NCBI GenBank assembly: GCA_964574865.1
Contig: CAZNOT010000004.1
Span: 1-33,840 of the forward strand
Direction of reading: 5' to 3'
Source of the DNA: DATDYW01 sp964574865
Lineage (GTDB): Bacteria; Patescibacteriota; Minisyncoccia; Phycocordibacterales; JAACPR01
DNA: 33,840 nucleotides
The position numbers and the translations under genes are program-made. Below the pieces are notes generated by a model. The model was not told where the DNA came from and ran no database searches. It saw only the letters and a program-made list of their open reading frames with translations. Below, one piece after another: positions 13,505 through 20,141 of the stretch. How positions within the stretch are numbered: the stretch's first letter is position 1; every line of letters begins with the position of its first letter.

Positions 13505-13526
13505 CGCCCCACTTTTCCGTGAGGCG
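13505..13526 (-). terminator. terminator of the Tyr/Pro/Cys exported gene
   Basis: The hairpin CGCCTCAC-GGAAAA-GTGGGGCG reads on the minus strand and is followed by attttcttttt. Confidence 0.75.
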
Positions 13527-13546
13527 AGGATGGTTCGGAGCCGGCG

Positions 13547-13930
13547 TCAGCGGCTAGAGCAGCGTCCGCTCCAGCAGGACGGCTGCGTGGGCCTCGACCG
13601 CCAGATAACCTGAGCGGTCGTCGTGACCACCGGCGGGCGGTACACCTGGATCACCACAGGCCGGTGACCCGAGCCGTAGTATTGCTGCGGGTAGTACTGC
13701 CGGCCGCACTGAGGCTGGTAGTACTGGACCGGTTGGTAGTACTGAACCGGTTGGTAGTACTGAACCGGCCGGTACATCTGGCAGCTCGGCTGGTAGAAGC
13801 GGGGCTGCGGGTAGCACTGCGGCCGGTACGTCGCGCGGCACGAGGGCGGAGAGAACGGCCACCACGCGTAGGACGGGGCGGCTCCGGCGACCATAGTCAC
13901 CGCGACTGTGAGAAGGAGCTTCATATTCAT
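13547..13930 (-). CDS. exported Tyr/Gln/Pro-repeat, Cys-rich protein
   Basis: The protein has 127 residues with a signal peptide: MNMKLLLTVAVTMVAGAAPSYA, with likely cleavage after Ala22. The mature part is rich in Tyr, Gln, Pro and Arg, has three tandem copies of VQYYQP followed by QCGRQYYPQQYYG, and carries seven cysteines spread through the chain. It resembles low-complexity surface or cell-wall proteins; no enzyme motif is seen. Start 13930 is supported by a strong promoter: TTGACA (13961-13966), 16-nt spacer, TAGAAA (13939-13944), ending 8 nt before the ATG. An overlapping frame is open over the same DNA, but only this one has the signal peptide. Substrate for VKOR-dependent disulfide formation is an inference. 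Confidence 0.75.
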   Translation of the reverse strand: MNMKLLLTVAVTMVAGAAPSYAWWPFSPPSCRATYRPQCYPQPRFYQPSCQMYRPVQYYQPVQYYQPVQYYQPQCGRQYYPQQYYGSGHRPVVIQVYRPPVVTTTAQVIWRSRPTQPSCWSGRCSSR

Positions 13931-13938
13931 CGTCTTTA

Positions 13939-13966
13939 TTTCTACGCCGGCCAAAAAAAATGTCAA
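13939..13966 (-). promoter_or_regulatory. promoter of the Tyr/Pro/Cys exported gene
   Basis: TTGACA, 16-nt spacer and TAGAAA on the minus strand; predicted start at or within 2 nt of the ATG. Confidence 0.65.
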
Positions 13967-14084
13967 ACACGCCGGAGCACCTGACTGTTCCGCTCGTAGG
14001 TTAAATCTCAGGTTAGCGCCCGTGGGCTATTGGCGAAAAAGGTTGCCGGCAAAGCGGTGACCCGGGAACAGGGCGTCCTCCCCG

Positions 14085-14531
14085 CTACCCCACCTTCACG
14101 CCGCGGGTTTCGGGGGTGTCGTGCGAGAAGCGCAGCCACAGCGCGCCGTCGGGCAGCGCGCCGTCGACGCGCTCAGGCCACTCGATGACGATGAGGTTCG
14201 AGCGGTCGGCTACCAGCTCGCTCCACGCGAGCGCAGAGAGATCGGCCGCGTCACGCAGCCGGTACGCGTCGATGTGCACGAGCGTTCGCCACGGCGCGCC
14301 ACCGAGCGCGTGCTTCTTCACGATGACGTAGGTCGGGCTCTGCACCGGGCCGGACGCGCCCAGCACCCCGGCGAGCGCCTGCGCGAACGTGGTCTTCCCC
14401 GCCCCGAGCTCGCCCGAAAGCGCCAGAACCGCTGCGCCATTCTGCGGTGCGGCGGTAAGCCGCGCGACCGCCTCGCGCGCGACGTCCCACATGCCGAGCG
14501 GCGAGGCGACGGTGAAAACTTTTTGCTCCAT
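14085..14531 (-). CDS. tsaE: tRNA threonylcarbamoyladenosine biosynthesis ATPase TsaE
   Basis: The protein has 148 residues. Walker A GELGAGKTTFAQALAGVLG (40-47 is the core), then VQSPTYVIVKKH, then the HIDAYRLRDAADLSALAWSE segment and VIEWPERV, the standard TsaE order. TsaE hydrolyses ATP in the TsaBDE complex that makes t6A37 on tRNAs reading ANN codons. The length is normal. No ribosome binding site is seen at ATG 14531. It sits between genes for exported proteins with no obvious functional link, and has its own terminator-separated unit. Confidence 0.94.
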   Translation of the reverse strand: MEQKVFTVASPLGMWDVAREAVARLTAAPQNGAAVLALSGELGAGKTTFAQALAGVLGASGPVQSPTYVIVKKHALGGAPWRTLVHIDAYRLRDAADLSALAWSELVADRSNLIVIEWPERVDGALPDGALWLRFSHDTPETRGVKVG

Positions 14532-14560
14532 ACGGGTGTATTGCTATCACAAAAAGAATA

Positions 14561-14590
14561 GCGCCGCGGTTCACGTTGGAACCGCGGCGC
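14561..14590 (-). terminator. terminator of the zinc-ribbon lipoprotein gene
   Basis: A 12-bp perfect hairpin (GCGCCGCGGTTC arms, 6-nt loop) followed on the minus strand by tattcttttt. Confidence 0.85.
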
Positions 14591-14611
14591 TGAGCCAGCG
14601 CATCGAGTCTG

Positions 14612-15022
14612 TCAGTTCAAAACGGTCTCCCCACATCGCTGGCACTGGAATCGTCCGCTCGGGGCGTTCCCGATTCGATTCTTGCACCCCGGGCAGACTA
14701 CCGTCCGACCCGATGGCTGGAGGTGGGAGCCCCCGACGTAGCCGTTGATCGCCGGCGGATGTTGATCGAATTGATTGAAATCGAAGTGAACTTCGTTCGC
14801 CCGGCGACGGGCGTCGTAGTAGCGTCCGTCGCGCGGCGCATTACCCGGAACATAGTTCCGAGCCCAGGGGCCGTAGCCAGGCCCGTGAGGCATCCCCTGC
14901 GGGTAGCCGTAACCACCTGAACCGCAACCCATAGGGCCACGGCGCGGACCGCTGTAGTCAACAGAGCACGAGGAAAAAGATGCGCCAAGGAGGGCGACGA
15001 TAAGGATTTGGATCTTGTTCAT
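14612..15022 (-). CDS. putative lipoprotein with C-terminal zinc-ribbon-like tail
   Basis: The protein has 136 residues. MNKIQILIVALLGASFSSC has a lipobox-like end with Cys19 as the possible lipidated residue. A Gly/Pro/Tyr-rich middle follows (GYGYPQGMPHGPGYGPW). The last 27 residues hold C110-x2-C113-x13-C127-x2-C130 (VVCPGC ... FQCQRCG). The neighbouring gene ends in the same tail with identical spacing. Zinc ribbons are normally cytoplasmic; on an exported protein the four cysteines might bind metal outside the cell, form disulfides or serve as a sorting tag (all inference). A strong promoter precedes it, with a 5' leader of about 28 nt. Confidence 0.75.
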   Translation of the reverse strand: MNKIQILIVALLGASFSSCSVDYSGPRRGPMGCGSGGYGYPQGMPHGPGYGPWARNYVPGNAPRDGRYYDARRRANEVHFDFNQFDQHPPAINGYVGGSHLQPSGRTVVCPGCKNRIGNAPSGRFQCQRCGETVLN

Positions 15023-15056
15023 TGTTGTTTAATTTGAAGATTACTCTACGTAGCTA

Positions 15057-15085
15057 ATAATATCATTTATTTATATAAAAGTCAA
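15057..15085 (-). promoter_or_regulatory. strong promoter of the zinc-ribbon lipoprotein gene
   Basis: TTGACT (15080-15085), 17-nt AT-rich spacer and TATTAT (15057-15062) on the minus strand, in an unusually AT-rich intergenic stretch (15025-15095). Confidence 0.72.
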
Positions 15086-15103
15086 TATATTTCAAAAGAA
15101 AAA

Positions 15104-15138
15104 CCGCGCGCCGTAATCCGAAGATTACAGGCGCGCGG
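15104..15138 (-). terminator. terminator of the 314-residue gene
   Basis: A two-part hairpin: CCGCGCGCC (15104-15112) with 15130-15138, and GTAATC/GATTAC inside. On the minus strand it is followed by tttttcttttg. Confidence 0.85.
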
Positions 15139-15151
15139 GCTGAGGGTTTGA

Positions 15152-16096
15152 TCAGTTGATCGTTGTGCCGCACTTGCGGCACGGGAATGGGCGCGGAGGA
15201 GTGTTAACTCCCCGATCGCCACAGCTGGGGCACACCGAGGTGTTCCCCGCCGTCTGGATGTTTCCACCCGACGATGACTGCTGCCGGGGACCCTTCCCCA
15301 TTCCTGGCTGGCCTTGCGGCGGGCCAGAGCGGTTGGGCATCGACTGCCCACCCTCGACACTGCCAGGCCTCATCGCACCACCAGACCCGGTCGGCGGGTC
15401 GTTTTTGTGACGGATGCCCGTCACGTTTGGCGACCTTAAGACCTTGAACATCTCGACCTGAGGCACCCCCCCAGTGACGATCTGCTTACCGCTCGAGTCC
15501 AGCAGCGGTTTGTTAGACGGCCAGTCCGCCAGGACGTAGTCACTGAGCGAGCAGTTCTGGTTTTCCCGCGCGAGGACCTCGAGGCCGGCTTTTTGAGCGG
15601 CGGCCAAGATGGAGTCTTTCGTGTGGTTTGGCCCTGGCGGGCGTGGGTAGATGATACCCACGTCGTCAGTCCATTGGACTGCCGTCGAGCCGTCAGTGTT
15701 TCCATTCTCAATTGCCGGTGAGGGCAATTGCAGGAAACGCTTGTCCGGCGAAACCGGACGGAACGCTCCGACCGCCGCGGGCAGCTGCGTCTCGGCGGGC
15801 GGAAGCACGAGCCGAGGGGCTTCGGCGGCGGGCGTCACGACGGTCTGGCGATCGAACATTTTGGCGATGCGCCCGACGGACCATACAACTCCGAAGAGGA
15901 GGAGGGCGACGAGGGCGACGAGGGCGATCCGGCTCGTAACCTCGCGATTGTTAGCCGCCGGTGGCGGTGTCGCCGGTGGCGGTGTCGCCGGTGGCGGTGT
16001 CGCGGGGAGCGAGACCGGCGTTGTCGAGACCGGCGTTGTTTCGAGGCGGGGGCGGCGAGCGCCTCCCGGTGTGGGGGGTGTAGCGGATGTGCTCAT
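15152..16096 (-). CDS. single-pass membrane protein with C-terminal zinc-ribbon-like tail
   Basis: The protein has 314 residues: a Pro/Thr-rich cytoplasmic arm (1-52) with three ATPPP repeats, one membrane helix (about 56-76, IALVALVALLLFGVVWSVG), then an extracytoplasmic part with a globular stretch (about 140-235) carrying DSILAAAQKAGLEVLARENQ and one cysteine, a Gly/Pro/Gln-rich linker, and a tail with C289-x2-C292-x13-C306-x2-C309 (SVCPSC ... PCRKCGTTIN). The tail matches that of the 136-residue gene downstream, although the rest is unrelated. No enzyme motif is recognised. The promoter is a perfect consensus with a leader of about 45 nt, unlike the leaderless housekeeping genes. Confidence 0.75.
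   Translation of the reverse strand: MSTSATPPTPGGARRPRLETTPVSTTPVSLPATPPPATPPPATPPPAANNREVTSRIALVALVALLLFGVVWSVGRIAKMFDRQTVVTPAAEAPRLVLPPAETQLPAAVGAFRPVSPDKRFLQLPSPAIENGNTDGSTAVQWTDDVGIIYPRPPGPNHTKDSILAAAQKAGLEVLARENQNCSLSDYVLADWPSNKPLLDSSGKQIVTGGVPQVEMFKVLRSPNVTGIRHKNDPPTGSGGAMRPGSVEGGQSMPNRSGPPQGQPGMGKGPRQQSSSGGNIQTAGNTSVCPSCGDRGVNTPPRPFPCRKCGTTIN
15961..16005. repeat. 15-bp tandem repeat, three copies
   Basis: Three adjacent copies of GTGGCGGTGTCGCCG (the last with one change), coding the ATPPP repeats of the 314-residue protein on the minus strand. It is likely prone to copy-number change. Confidence 0.9.
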
Positions 16097-16146
16097 GGGT
16101 ATTTGTGGTATTGGGTTTGAAATGTCCTTGATTGGACTTTATGCTC

Positions 16147-16174
16147 ATTATATCAATTTATACAAACTTGTCAA
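16147..16174 (-). promoter_or_regulatory. perfect consensus promoter of the 314-residue gene
   Basis: TTGACA (16169-16174), 16-nt spacer and TATAAT (16147-16152) on the minus strand; both hexamers are perfect. The -35 starts where the T run of the upstream gene's terminator ends. Confidence 0.85.
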
Positions 16175-16182
16175 ATAGAAAA

Positions 16183-16204
16183 GGCCCGGTCGCTAGACCG
16201 GGCC
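16183..16204 (-). terminator. terminator of the Cys-rich lipoprotein gene
   Basis: GGCCCGGTC/GACCGGGCC, 9 bp with loop TAGC as read on the minus strand, then ttttctattt. Confidence 0.85.
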
Positions 16205-16222
16205 AAAGTAGCCTTTTGGGGC

Positions 16223-16735
16223 TCACTGCGGGGCTGGAATTTGCCGCTCGGAGTATTCCCCCTTCATCCAAAAACCATCTTGGGCCGGATTGGGGTAAAC
16301 CCCGGGCGGGAGCGGCTGACCGGGAGCCACGCGGACTCCGTTCGGTGGGTTCGCGAACTCCCACTTGTAGCGTTGCCAACCCTCGCTCACCGTAATCGGC
16401 GGCGGGGGTGGCTGCGGGGCGGCGACAATTTTTACCGGCGGCGGTGGCGCCGGCTTAGTGGCCACAATCTTCGGCGCGGGCTCCGGCTTCGGCTTAACGA
16501 CCGCCTTCTTCGGAGCGCACTTGCACGGATACTTGCGGCAGGTGCAGTCCTGGCCGGAGCAGTTGCCCCGGCAGCCGGGACCCATGGGGTCCGAGCAGGT
16601 GGACGTCGTGCCGACAGAGGTTTTGCCGGCGCAGGTGGCGGTTGACGCTTTGGCGGCTTGAGGGCCAGCACAGGAGGAGAGTCCGACGACAGCGAGCGCC
16701 GCCGCGATAGCGATGATTACGTTTTTCTTTTTCAT
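16223..16735 (-). CDS. putative Cys-rich lipoprotein
   Basis: The protein has 170 residues. MKKKNVIIAIAAALAVVGLSSC is a lipoprotein signal with lipobox LSSC (Cys22). The mature N-terminal part has a Cys-rich cluster (TCAGKTS, TCSDPMGPGCRGNCSGQDC, TCRKYPCKC), then a Pro/Lys/Ala-rich linker and a C-terminal segment VSEGWQRYKWEFANPPNG ending in QIPAPQ. The cysteine cluster may bind metal or form disulfides. No family recognised. ATG 16735 is preferred to a longer frame because it begins the signal peptide. The promoter TTGCAC, 17 nt, TAATAA (16761-16789) lies about 25 nt upstream and is divergent from the ATPase gene. Confidence 0.75.
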   Translation of the reverse strand: MKKKNVIIAIAAALAVVGLSSCAGPQAAKASTATCAGKTSVGTTSTCSDPMGPGCRGNCSGQDCTCRKYPCKCAPKKAVVKPKPEPAPKIVATKPAPPPPVKIVAAPQPPPPPITVSEGWQRYKWEFANPPNGVRVAPGQPLPPGVYPNPAQDGFWMKGEYSERQIPAPQ

Positions 16736-16760
16736 TGTTTTGGGTCTGGGATTCGTGTTT

Positions 16761-16789
16761 TTATTACCACATAAAACAACTTTGTGCAA
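16761..16789 (-). promoter_or_regulatory. promoter of the Cys-rich lipoprotein gene
   Basis: TTGCAC (16784-16789), 17-nt spacer and TAATAA (16761-16766) on the minus strand. Confidence 0.6.
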
Positions 16790-16822
16790 ATTCAGCCCTA
16801 GGCGGTGCTAAACTTACGCGCA

Positions 16823-18595
16823 ATGCCGGCCATATTCGACGACGACAAGCGCAGCAAGCTAATCGAGGACCTCTACCGCCGCGAGGACGAGGACGTGGCG
16901 AAGATCATGGCGGAGCGGTACAAGCTCCCCTACGCCGACCTCTCCCTCGTCTCGATCGACACCGACGGCCTACGGCTCGTGCCGGAGGAGGCGGCGCGCG
17001 CCGCGAAGATGGCCGTCTTCTCGCAGACCGGCAAAAAGCTCCGCGCCGCGGTGGCCGCGCCGAGCCGCGACGACACGCAGGCAATCCTCCGCGACCTCGA
17101 GAGCCGCGGCAACGTGATTGAGACGTACCTCGTCTCGGAGAACTCCCTCCAGCGCGCGTGGGCCCGCTACAAGGAAGTCGCGTTCTCGACCGAGACGAAG
17201 GCCGGATCACTCGACATCCAGAACGAGTCTGTCGCCAAGTTCGTGAACTCGGTGCACTCGCTCGAGGACGTGAGACGCCTCATCGCCGAGACGCTCGCCG
17301 CCGGCCGCGGTTTCCGCACCTCGCGCATCGCGGAAATCCTACTCTCGGGCGCCATCGCAATCGACGCGTCCGACATCCACATCGAACCCGAAAAGGAGGG
17401 CGTGCGCGTGCGCTACCGCCTCGACGGCGTGCTCGTGGAAATTTGCCGCCTCGACGAGGAGACGAACCGCCTCCTGCTCTCGCGCATCAAACTCCTCTCG
17501 GGCATGAAGATCAACGTGCGCGGCACGGCGCAGGACGGCCGCTTCACCGTGGCGGTCGGCGGGCAGGACTACGAAATTCGCTCGTCCATCCTGCCCGGCG
17601 CGTACAGCGAGACGGTCGTGATGCGCATCCTCAACCCGGACACCATCTCGGTGCCGCTCGAGCAGCTCGGCGTCGACCCCGAGCTGCTCGCCATTTTCCT
17701 CTCCGAGGTCGACCGCCCGGACGGCATGATCCTCAACACCGGCCCGACCGGCTCCGGAAAGACGACGACGCTCTACGCGTTCATGAAGCGCAAGCTCGAG
17801 CCGGGCATCAAAATGATCACCATCGAGGACCCGATCGAGTACCACGTGGCCGGGCTCGTGCAGACGCAGGTGGACCGCAAGAGCGGCTACGACTTCGCCT
17901 CGGGGCTCAAGCACTCGCTGCGCCAGGACCCGGACATCATTATGGTCGGCGAGATCCGCGACCTCGAGACGGCCGAGACGGCCGTGCACGCCGCGCTCAC
18001 CGGCCACCTCGTGTTCTCGACGCTGCACACCAACAACGCGGCCGGCGCGTTCCCCCGGCTCATCGACCTCGGCGTGAACCCGAAGGTGCTCACCTCGGCC
18101 GTGCGCCTCTCGATCGCGCAGCGCCTCGTGCGGCGGCTCTGCCAGGCGTGCCGCAAGCCCAGCAAACTCACCGGCCGGCAGCTCGCGGTCGCGAAGAGCG
18201 TGTACGAATCGTCACCAAAAAAACCCGTCCCCTTCTCGGAAGACGTGTGGGTGTCCACCGGCTGCGAGAAGTGCAACGGCACCGGCTTCAAGGGGCGCAT
18301 CGGCATCTTTGAGGCAATCCGCATCGACTCGGCGATCGAGGCCGCGCTCCAAATGAACCCGTCGGAGCGCGAAATCAAGGAGGCCGCGGCGTCGCAGGGT
18401 ATTCCCGACATGGCGCAGGACGGCGTGCTCAAAATTCTCGCCGGTATCACGACCATCGACGAGGTCGAGCGCGTCGTGTCGCTCGACACGCGGGAAGGTA
18501 AGCCCGGCATCGAGCCCGATCTGGCCGCCGCCGCCAAAATTCCGCCAGTCGAGGTCGACGCGAACGGCGTGCCGACCGACTTCAAACCCGCGTAG
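16823..18595 (+). CDS. pilB: type II secretion / type IV pilus assembly ATPase (GspE/PilB family)
   Basis: The protein has 590 residues. It has an N-terminal GspE/MshE-N domain (about 1-110), then the ATPase: DASDIHIEP, Walker A NTGPTGSGKTTTLYAF (307-314 core), Asp box IEDPIEYH, Walker B DIIMVGEIRDLETAE, His box HTNNAAGAFPRL, and a zinc-binding pair CQAC ... CEKCNGTG. The C-terminal 30 residues are an extra Pro/Ala-rich tail. PilB powers pilus assembly, used for twitching, attachment or DNA uptake; pili are common in CPR bacteria and this is their motor. ATG 16823 is chosen since TAAACT (16809-16814) ends 8 nt upstream. No other pilus gene is adjacent. The call between pilus and secretion system is open. 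Confidence 0.93.
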   Translation: MPAIFDDDKRSKLIEDLYRREDEDVAKIMAERYKLPYADLSLVSIDTDGLRLVPEEAARAAKMAVFSQTGKKLRAAVAAPSRDDTQAILRDLESRGNVIETYLVSENSLQRAWARYKEVAFSTETKAGSLDIQNESVAKFVNSVHSLEDVRRLIAETLAAGRGFRTSRIAEILLSGAIAIDASDIHIEPEKEGVRVRYRLDGVLVEICRLDEETNRLLLSRIKLLSGMKINVRGTAQDGRFTVAVGGQDYEIRSSILPGAYSETVVMRILNPDTISVPLEQLGVDPELLAIFLSEVDRPDGMILNTGPTGSGKTTTLYAFMKRKLEPGIKMITIEDPIEYHVAGLVQTQVDRKSGYDFASGLKHSLRQDPDIIMVGEIRDLETAETAVHAALTGHLVFSTLHTNNAAGAFPRLIDLGVNPKVLTSAVRLSIAQRLVRRLCQACRKPSKLTGRQLAVAKSVYESSPKKPVPFSEDVWVSTGCEKCNGTGFKGRIGIFEAIRIDSAIEAALQMNPSEREIKEAAASQGIPDMAQDGVLKILAGITTIDEVERVVSLDTREGKPGIEPDLAAAAKIPPVEVDANGVPTDFKPA

Positions 18596-18604
18596 CGCCG
18601 GCTA

Positions 18605-18653
18605 GGAAAGTTTAAGGTCCGACCTTGCGGCAAGGTCGGACCTTAAACTTTCC
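18605..18653. terminator. 23-bp perfect palindrome after the pilus ATPase gene
   Basis: 18605-18627 pairs perfectly with 18631-18653 around loop CGG. There is no T run after it, so it may be a bidirectional terminator of unusual kind, stopping both the ATPase mRNA and any read-through of the ncRNA. Confidence 0.55.
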
Positions 18654-18742
18654 CAGCCTCGCTCGGCGGCATTTTTTGTTCGCGCGCAAGTTGCGGGGCC
18701 AAAAACGCCGTGTACCATTACCCGCAGGAAAGACACAGAAAC

Positions 18743-18996
18743 GAGAGCGCCGCCTCGCGGCGGCGCTCTCTAGAGATCGTTCGAGTTCAGATCACGAACC
18801 TCTAAGCGAGACTTCAGACGGTACGCCTGAAGACGACAAACCGCAAAGGATAGCCCCAGCGGCCGTACTCAAGGTACGGACCAAGACGTCCTTCTCGATG
18901 CTGCCTAGTAGATCTCGGGAGAGACCCTCGCTTAGAGATTCGTTGTCTGAACGATCGTGATTGACCTGCGGGAAAAACCTTCAGCGAAAGATCGAT
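18743..18996 (-). ncRNA. candidate structured non-coding RNA (about 250 nt)
   Basis: No open frame fits this 427-nt gap, but the minus strand shows a full transcription unit. A promoter TTGACA (19025-19030), 16-nt spacer, TACCAT (19003-19008). A long closing helix: GATCGTTC (18949-18956) with 18775-18782, CGAA/TTCG, and an 11-bp CTCTAAGCGAG helix (18800-18810 with 18926-18936 or so). Internal hairpins CTTCAG/CTGAAG and CCGTAC/GTACGG, and a CCGC/GCGG pair. A 12-bp terminator hairpin (18743-18770) then follows, with a moderately T-rich run. The size and closing helix recall 6S RNA, but no diagnostic motif of 6S, SRP, tmRNA or RNase P is found. Confidence 0.6.
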
Positions 18997-19002
18997 GGCG
19001 GC

Positions 19003-19030
19003 ATGGTATCATAGACGAGCGATATGTCAA
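19003..19030 (-). promoter_or_regulatory. promoter of the candidate ncRNA, overlapping the ruvB start codon
   Basis: The -35 TTGACA covers bases of the ruvB ATG and second codon on the opposite strand. The -10 TACCAT overlaps a plus-strand TATCAT (19007-19012) that could serve ruvB. The two promoters are therefore divergent and mutually exclusive in space. Confidence 0.6.
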
Positions 19031-20040
19031 GTACCCCCGATACCCCCTCCCAGAAGCCCGACGCGACCCTCGACCGCGAGCTGCGCCCCTCGTCTTGGGA
19101 CGAGTACGTCGGACAGAAGCAGACCAAAGAGAACCTGAAGGTGCTCCTGGACGCGGCGAAAGAGCGCAACCACGCCCCCGAGCATCTCCTTTTCTACGGC
19201 CCGCCCGGCTTGGGCAAAACGACGCTCGCCCACCTCATCGCGAAGACGGTGGGAGCCACGCTGCGCCCCACGTCCGGCCCCGCGATCGAGAAGGTCGGCG
19301 ACCTCGCGTCCATTCTCACCAACCTCGCCCCCGGCGACATCCTCTTCATCGACGAGATCCACCGCCTCTCGAGCGCCATCGAGGAGGTCCTCTACCCCGC
19401 GATGGAGTCCGGCGTGCTCGATATCGTCATCGGCAAAGGGCCGTCCGCGCGCTCTATCCAACTAGAGCTGCCGCCGTTCACGCTCATCGCCGCCACGACC
19501 CGCGTCGCGGAAATTTCGTCGCCGCTACGCTCGCGCTTCTCGGGCGGCGTGCACCGGCTAGAGTTCTACGCGCCAGAGGAAATCGAGAAAATTGTCTCGC
19601 GCTCGGCGGGTATTTTAGGCGTTCAACTCGCGCCCGAATCGGCTAAGTCGATTGCCGCCCGATCCCGCGCGACGCCCCGCACCGCCAACTACCTGCTCAA
19701 GCGCTGCCGCGACGTGGCTCAGCTCGGCCGGTGCGAGCTCTCCCCCGCCATCGTCGACGAGACGCTCGCCATGCTCGAGGTAGACCAGCTCGGCCTCGGC
19801 AAGGCAGACCGCGCCGTCCTGTCGGCAATCGCCGATAAGTACAACGGCGGCCCCGTCGGCCTCGGCACGCTCGCGGCCGCGCTCGGCGAGGAGCAGTCCA
19901 CCATCGAGGAGTTCCACGAGCCGTACCTGATGCAGCTCGGCCTCCTCGAGCGCACCCCCCGCGGTCGCGTCCTCACCGCCGCCGCCTTCCGCCACCTCGG
20001 CAAAACCCCGCCGCCGAATCTCCTCGAGCGCCTCTCGTGA
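19024..20040 (+). CDS. ruvB: Holliday junction DNA helicase RuvB
   Basis: The protein has 338 residues: LRPSSWDEYVGQKQTKENLKV, Walker A LFYGPPGLGKTTLAH (59-66 core), Walker B ILFIDEIHRLSSAIEEVLYPAMES, sensor 1 LIAATTR, SPLRSRF with the arginine finger region, and a C-terminal winged helix (RTPRGRVLTAAAFRHLG). RuvB is the hexameric ATPase that drives branch migration with RuvA. The length is normal. A plus-strand TATCAT lies 11 nt before the ATG and no Shine-Dalgarno is present. yebC follows after 101 nt and ruvC after that. Confidence 0.97.
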   Translation: MSSTPDTPSQKPDATLDRELRPSSWDEYVGQKQTKENLKVLLDAAKERNHAPEHLLFYGPPGLGKTTLAHLIAKTVGATLRPTSGPAIEKVGDLASILTNLAPGDILFIDEIHRLSSAIEEVLYPAMESGVLDIVIGKGPSARSIQLELPPFTLIAATTRVAEISSPLRSRFSGGVHRLEFYAPEEIEKIVSRSAGILGVQLAPESAKSIAARSRATPRTANYLLKRCRDVAQLGRCELSPAIVDETLAMLEVDQLGLGKADRAVLSAIADKYNGGPVGLGTLAAALGEEQSTIEEFHEPYLMQLGLLERTPRGRVLTAAAFRHLGKTPPPNLLERLS

Positions 20041-20091
20041 GAACCGCTCGGCGGCACCGGCCGCAGCCAGCTCCCTCGGGCTAGTTTTTGC

Positions 20092-20119
20092 TTGCCAAAG
20101 CCTCTCCGGCACCTAACAA
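20092..20119 (+). promoter_or_regulatory. promoter of yebC
   Basis: TTGCCA (20092-20097), 16-nt spacer and TAACAA (20114-20119). The predicted leader is about 16 nt. Confidence 0.5.
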
Positions 20120-20141
20120 TGTCGCGGCTAACCAAAAATTC

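Noticed and set aside
13554..13970. Overlapping frame on the Tyr/Pro exported gene (138 codons)
   Set aside because: Only the other frame has a signal peptide and a promoter-adjacent start.
18743..18996. Candidate ncRNA as tmRNA, RNase P RNA or SRP RNA
   Set aside because: The tRNA-like ends of tmRNA, the P4 GAGGAAAGTCC / ACAGNRA pair of RNase P and the GGAAGGAAGCAGCC-type SRP loop are all missing.
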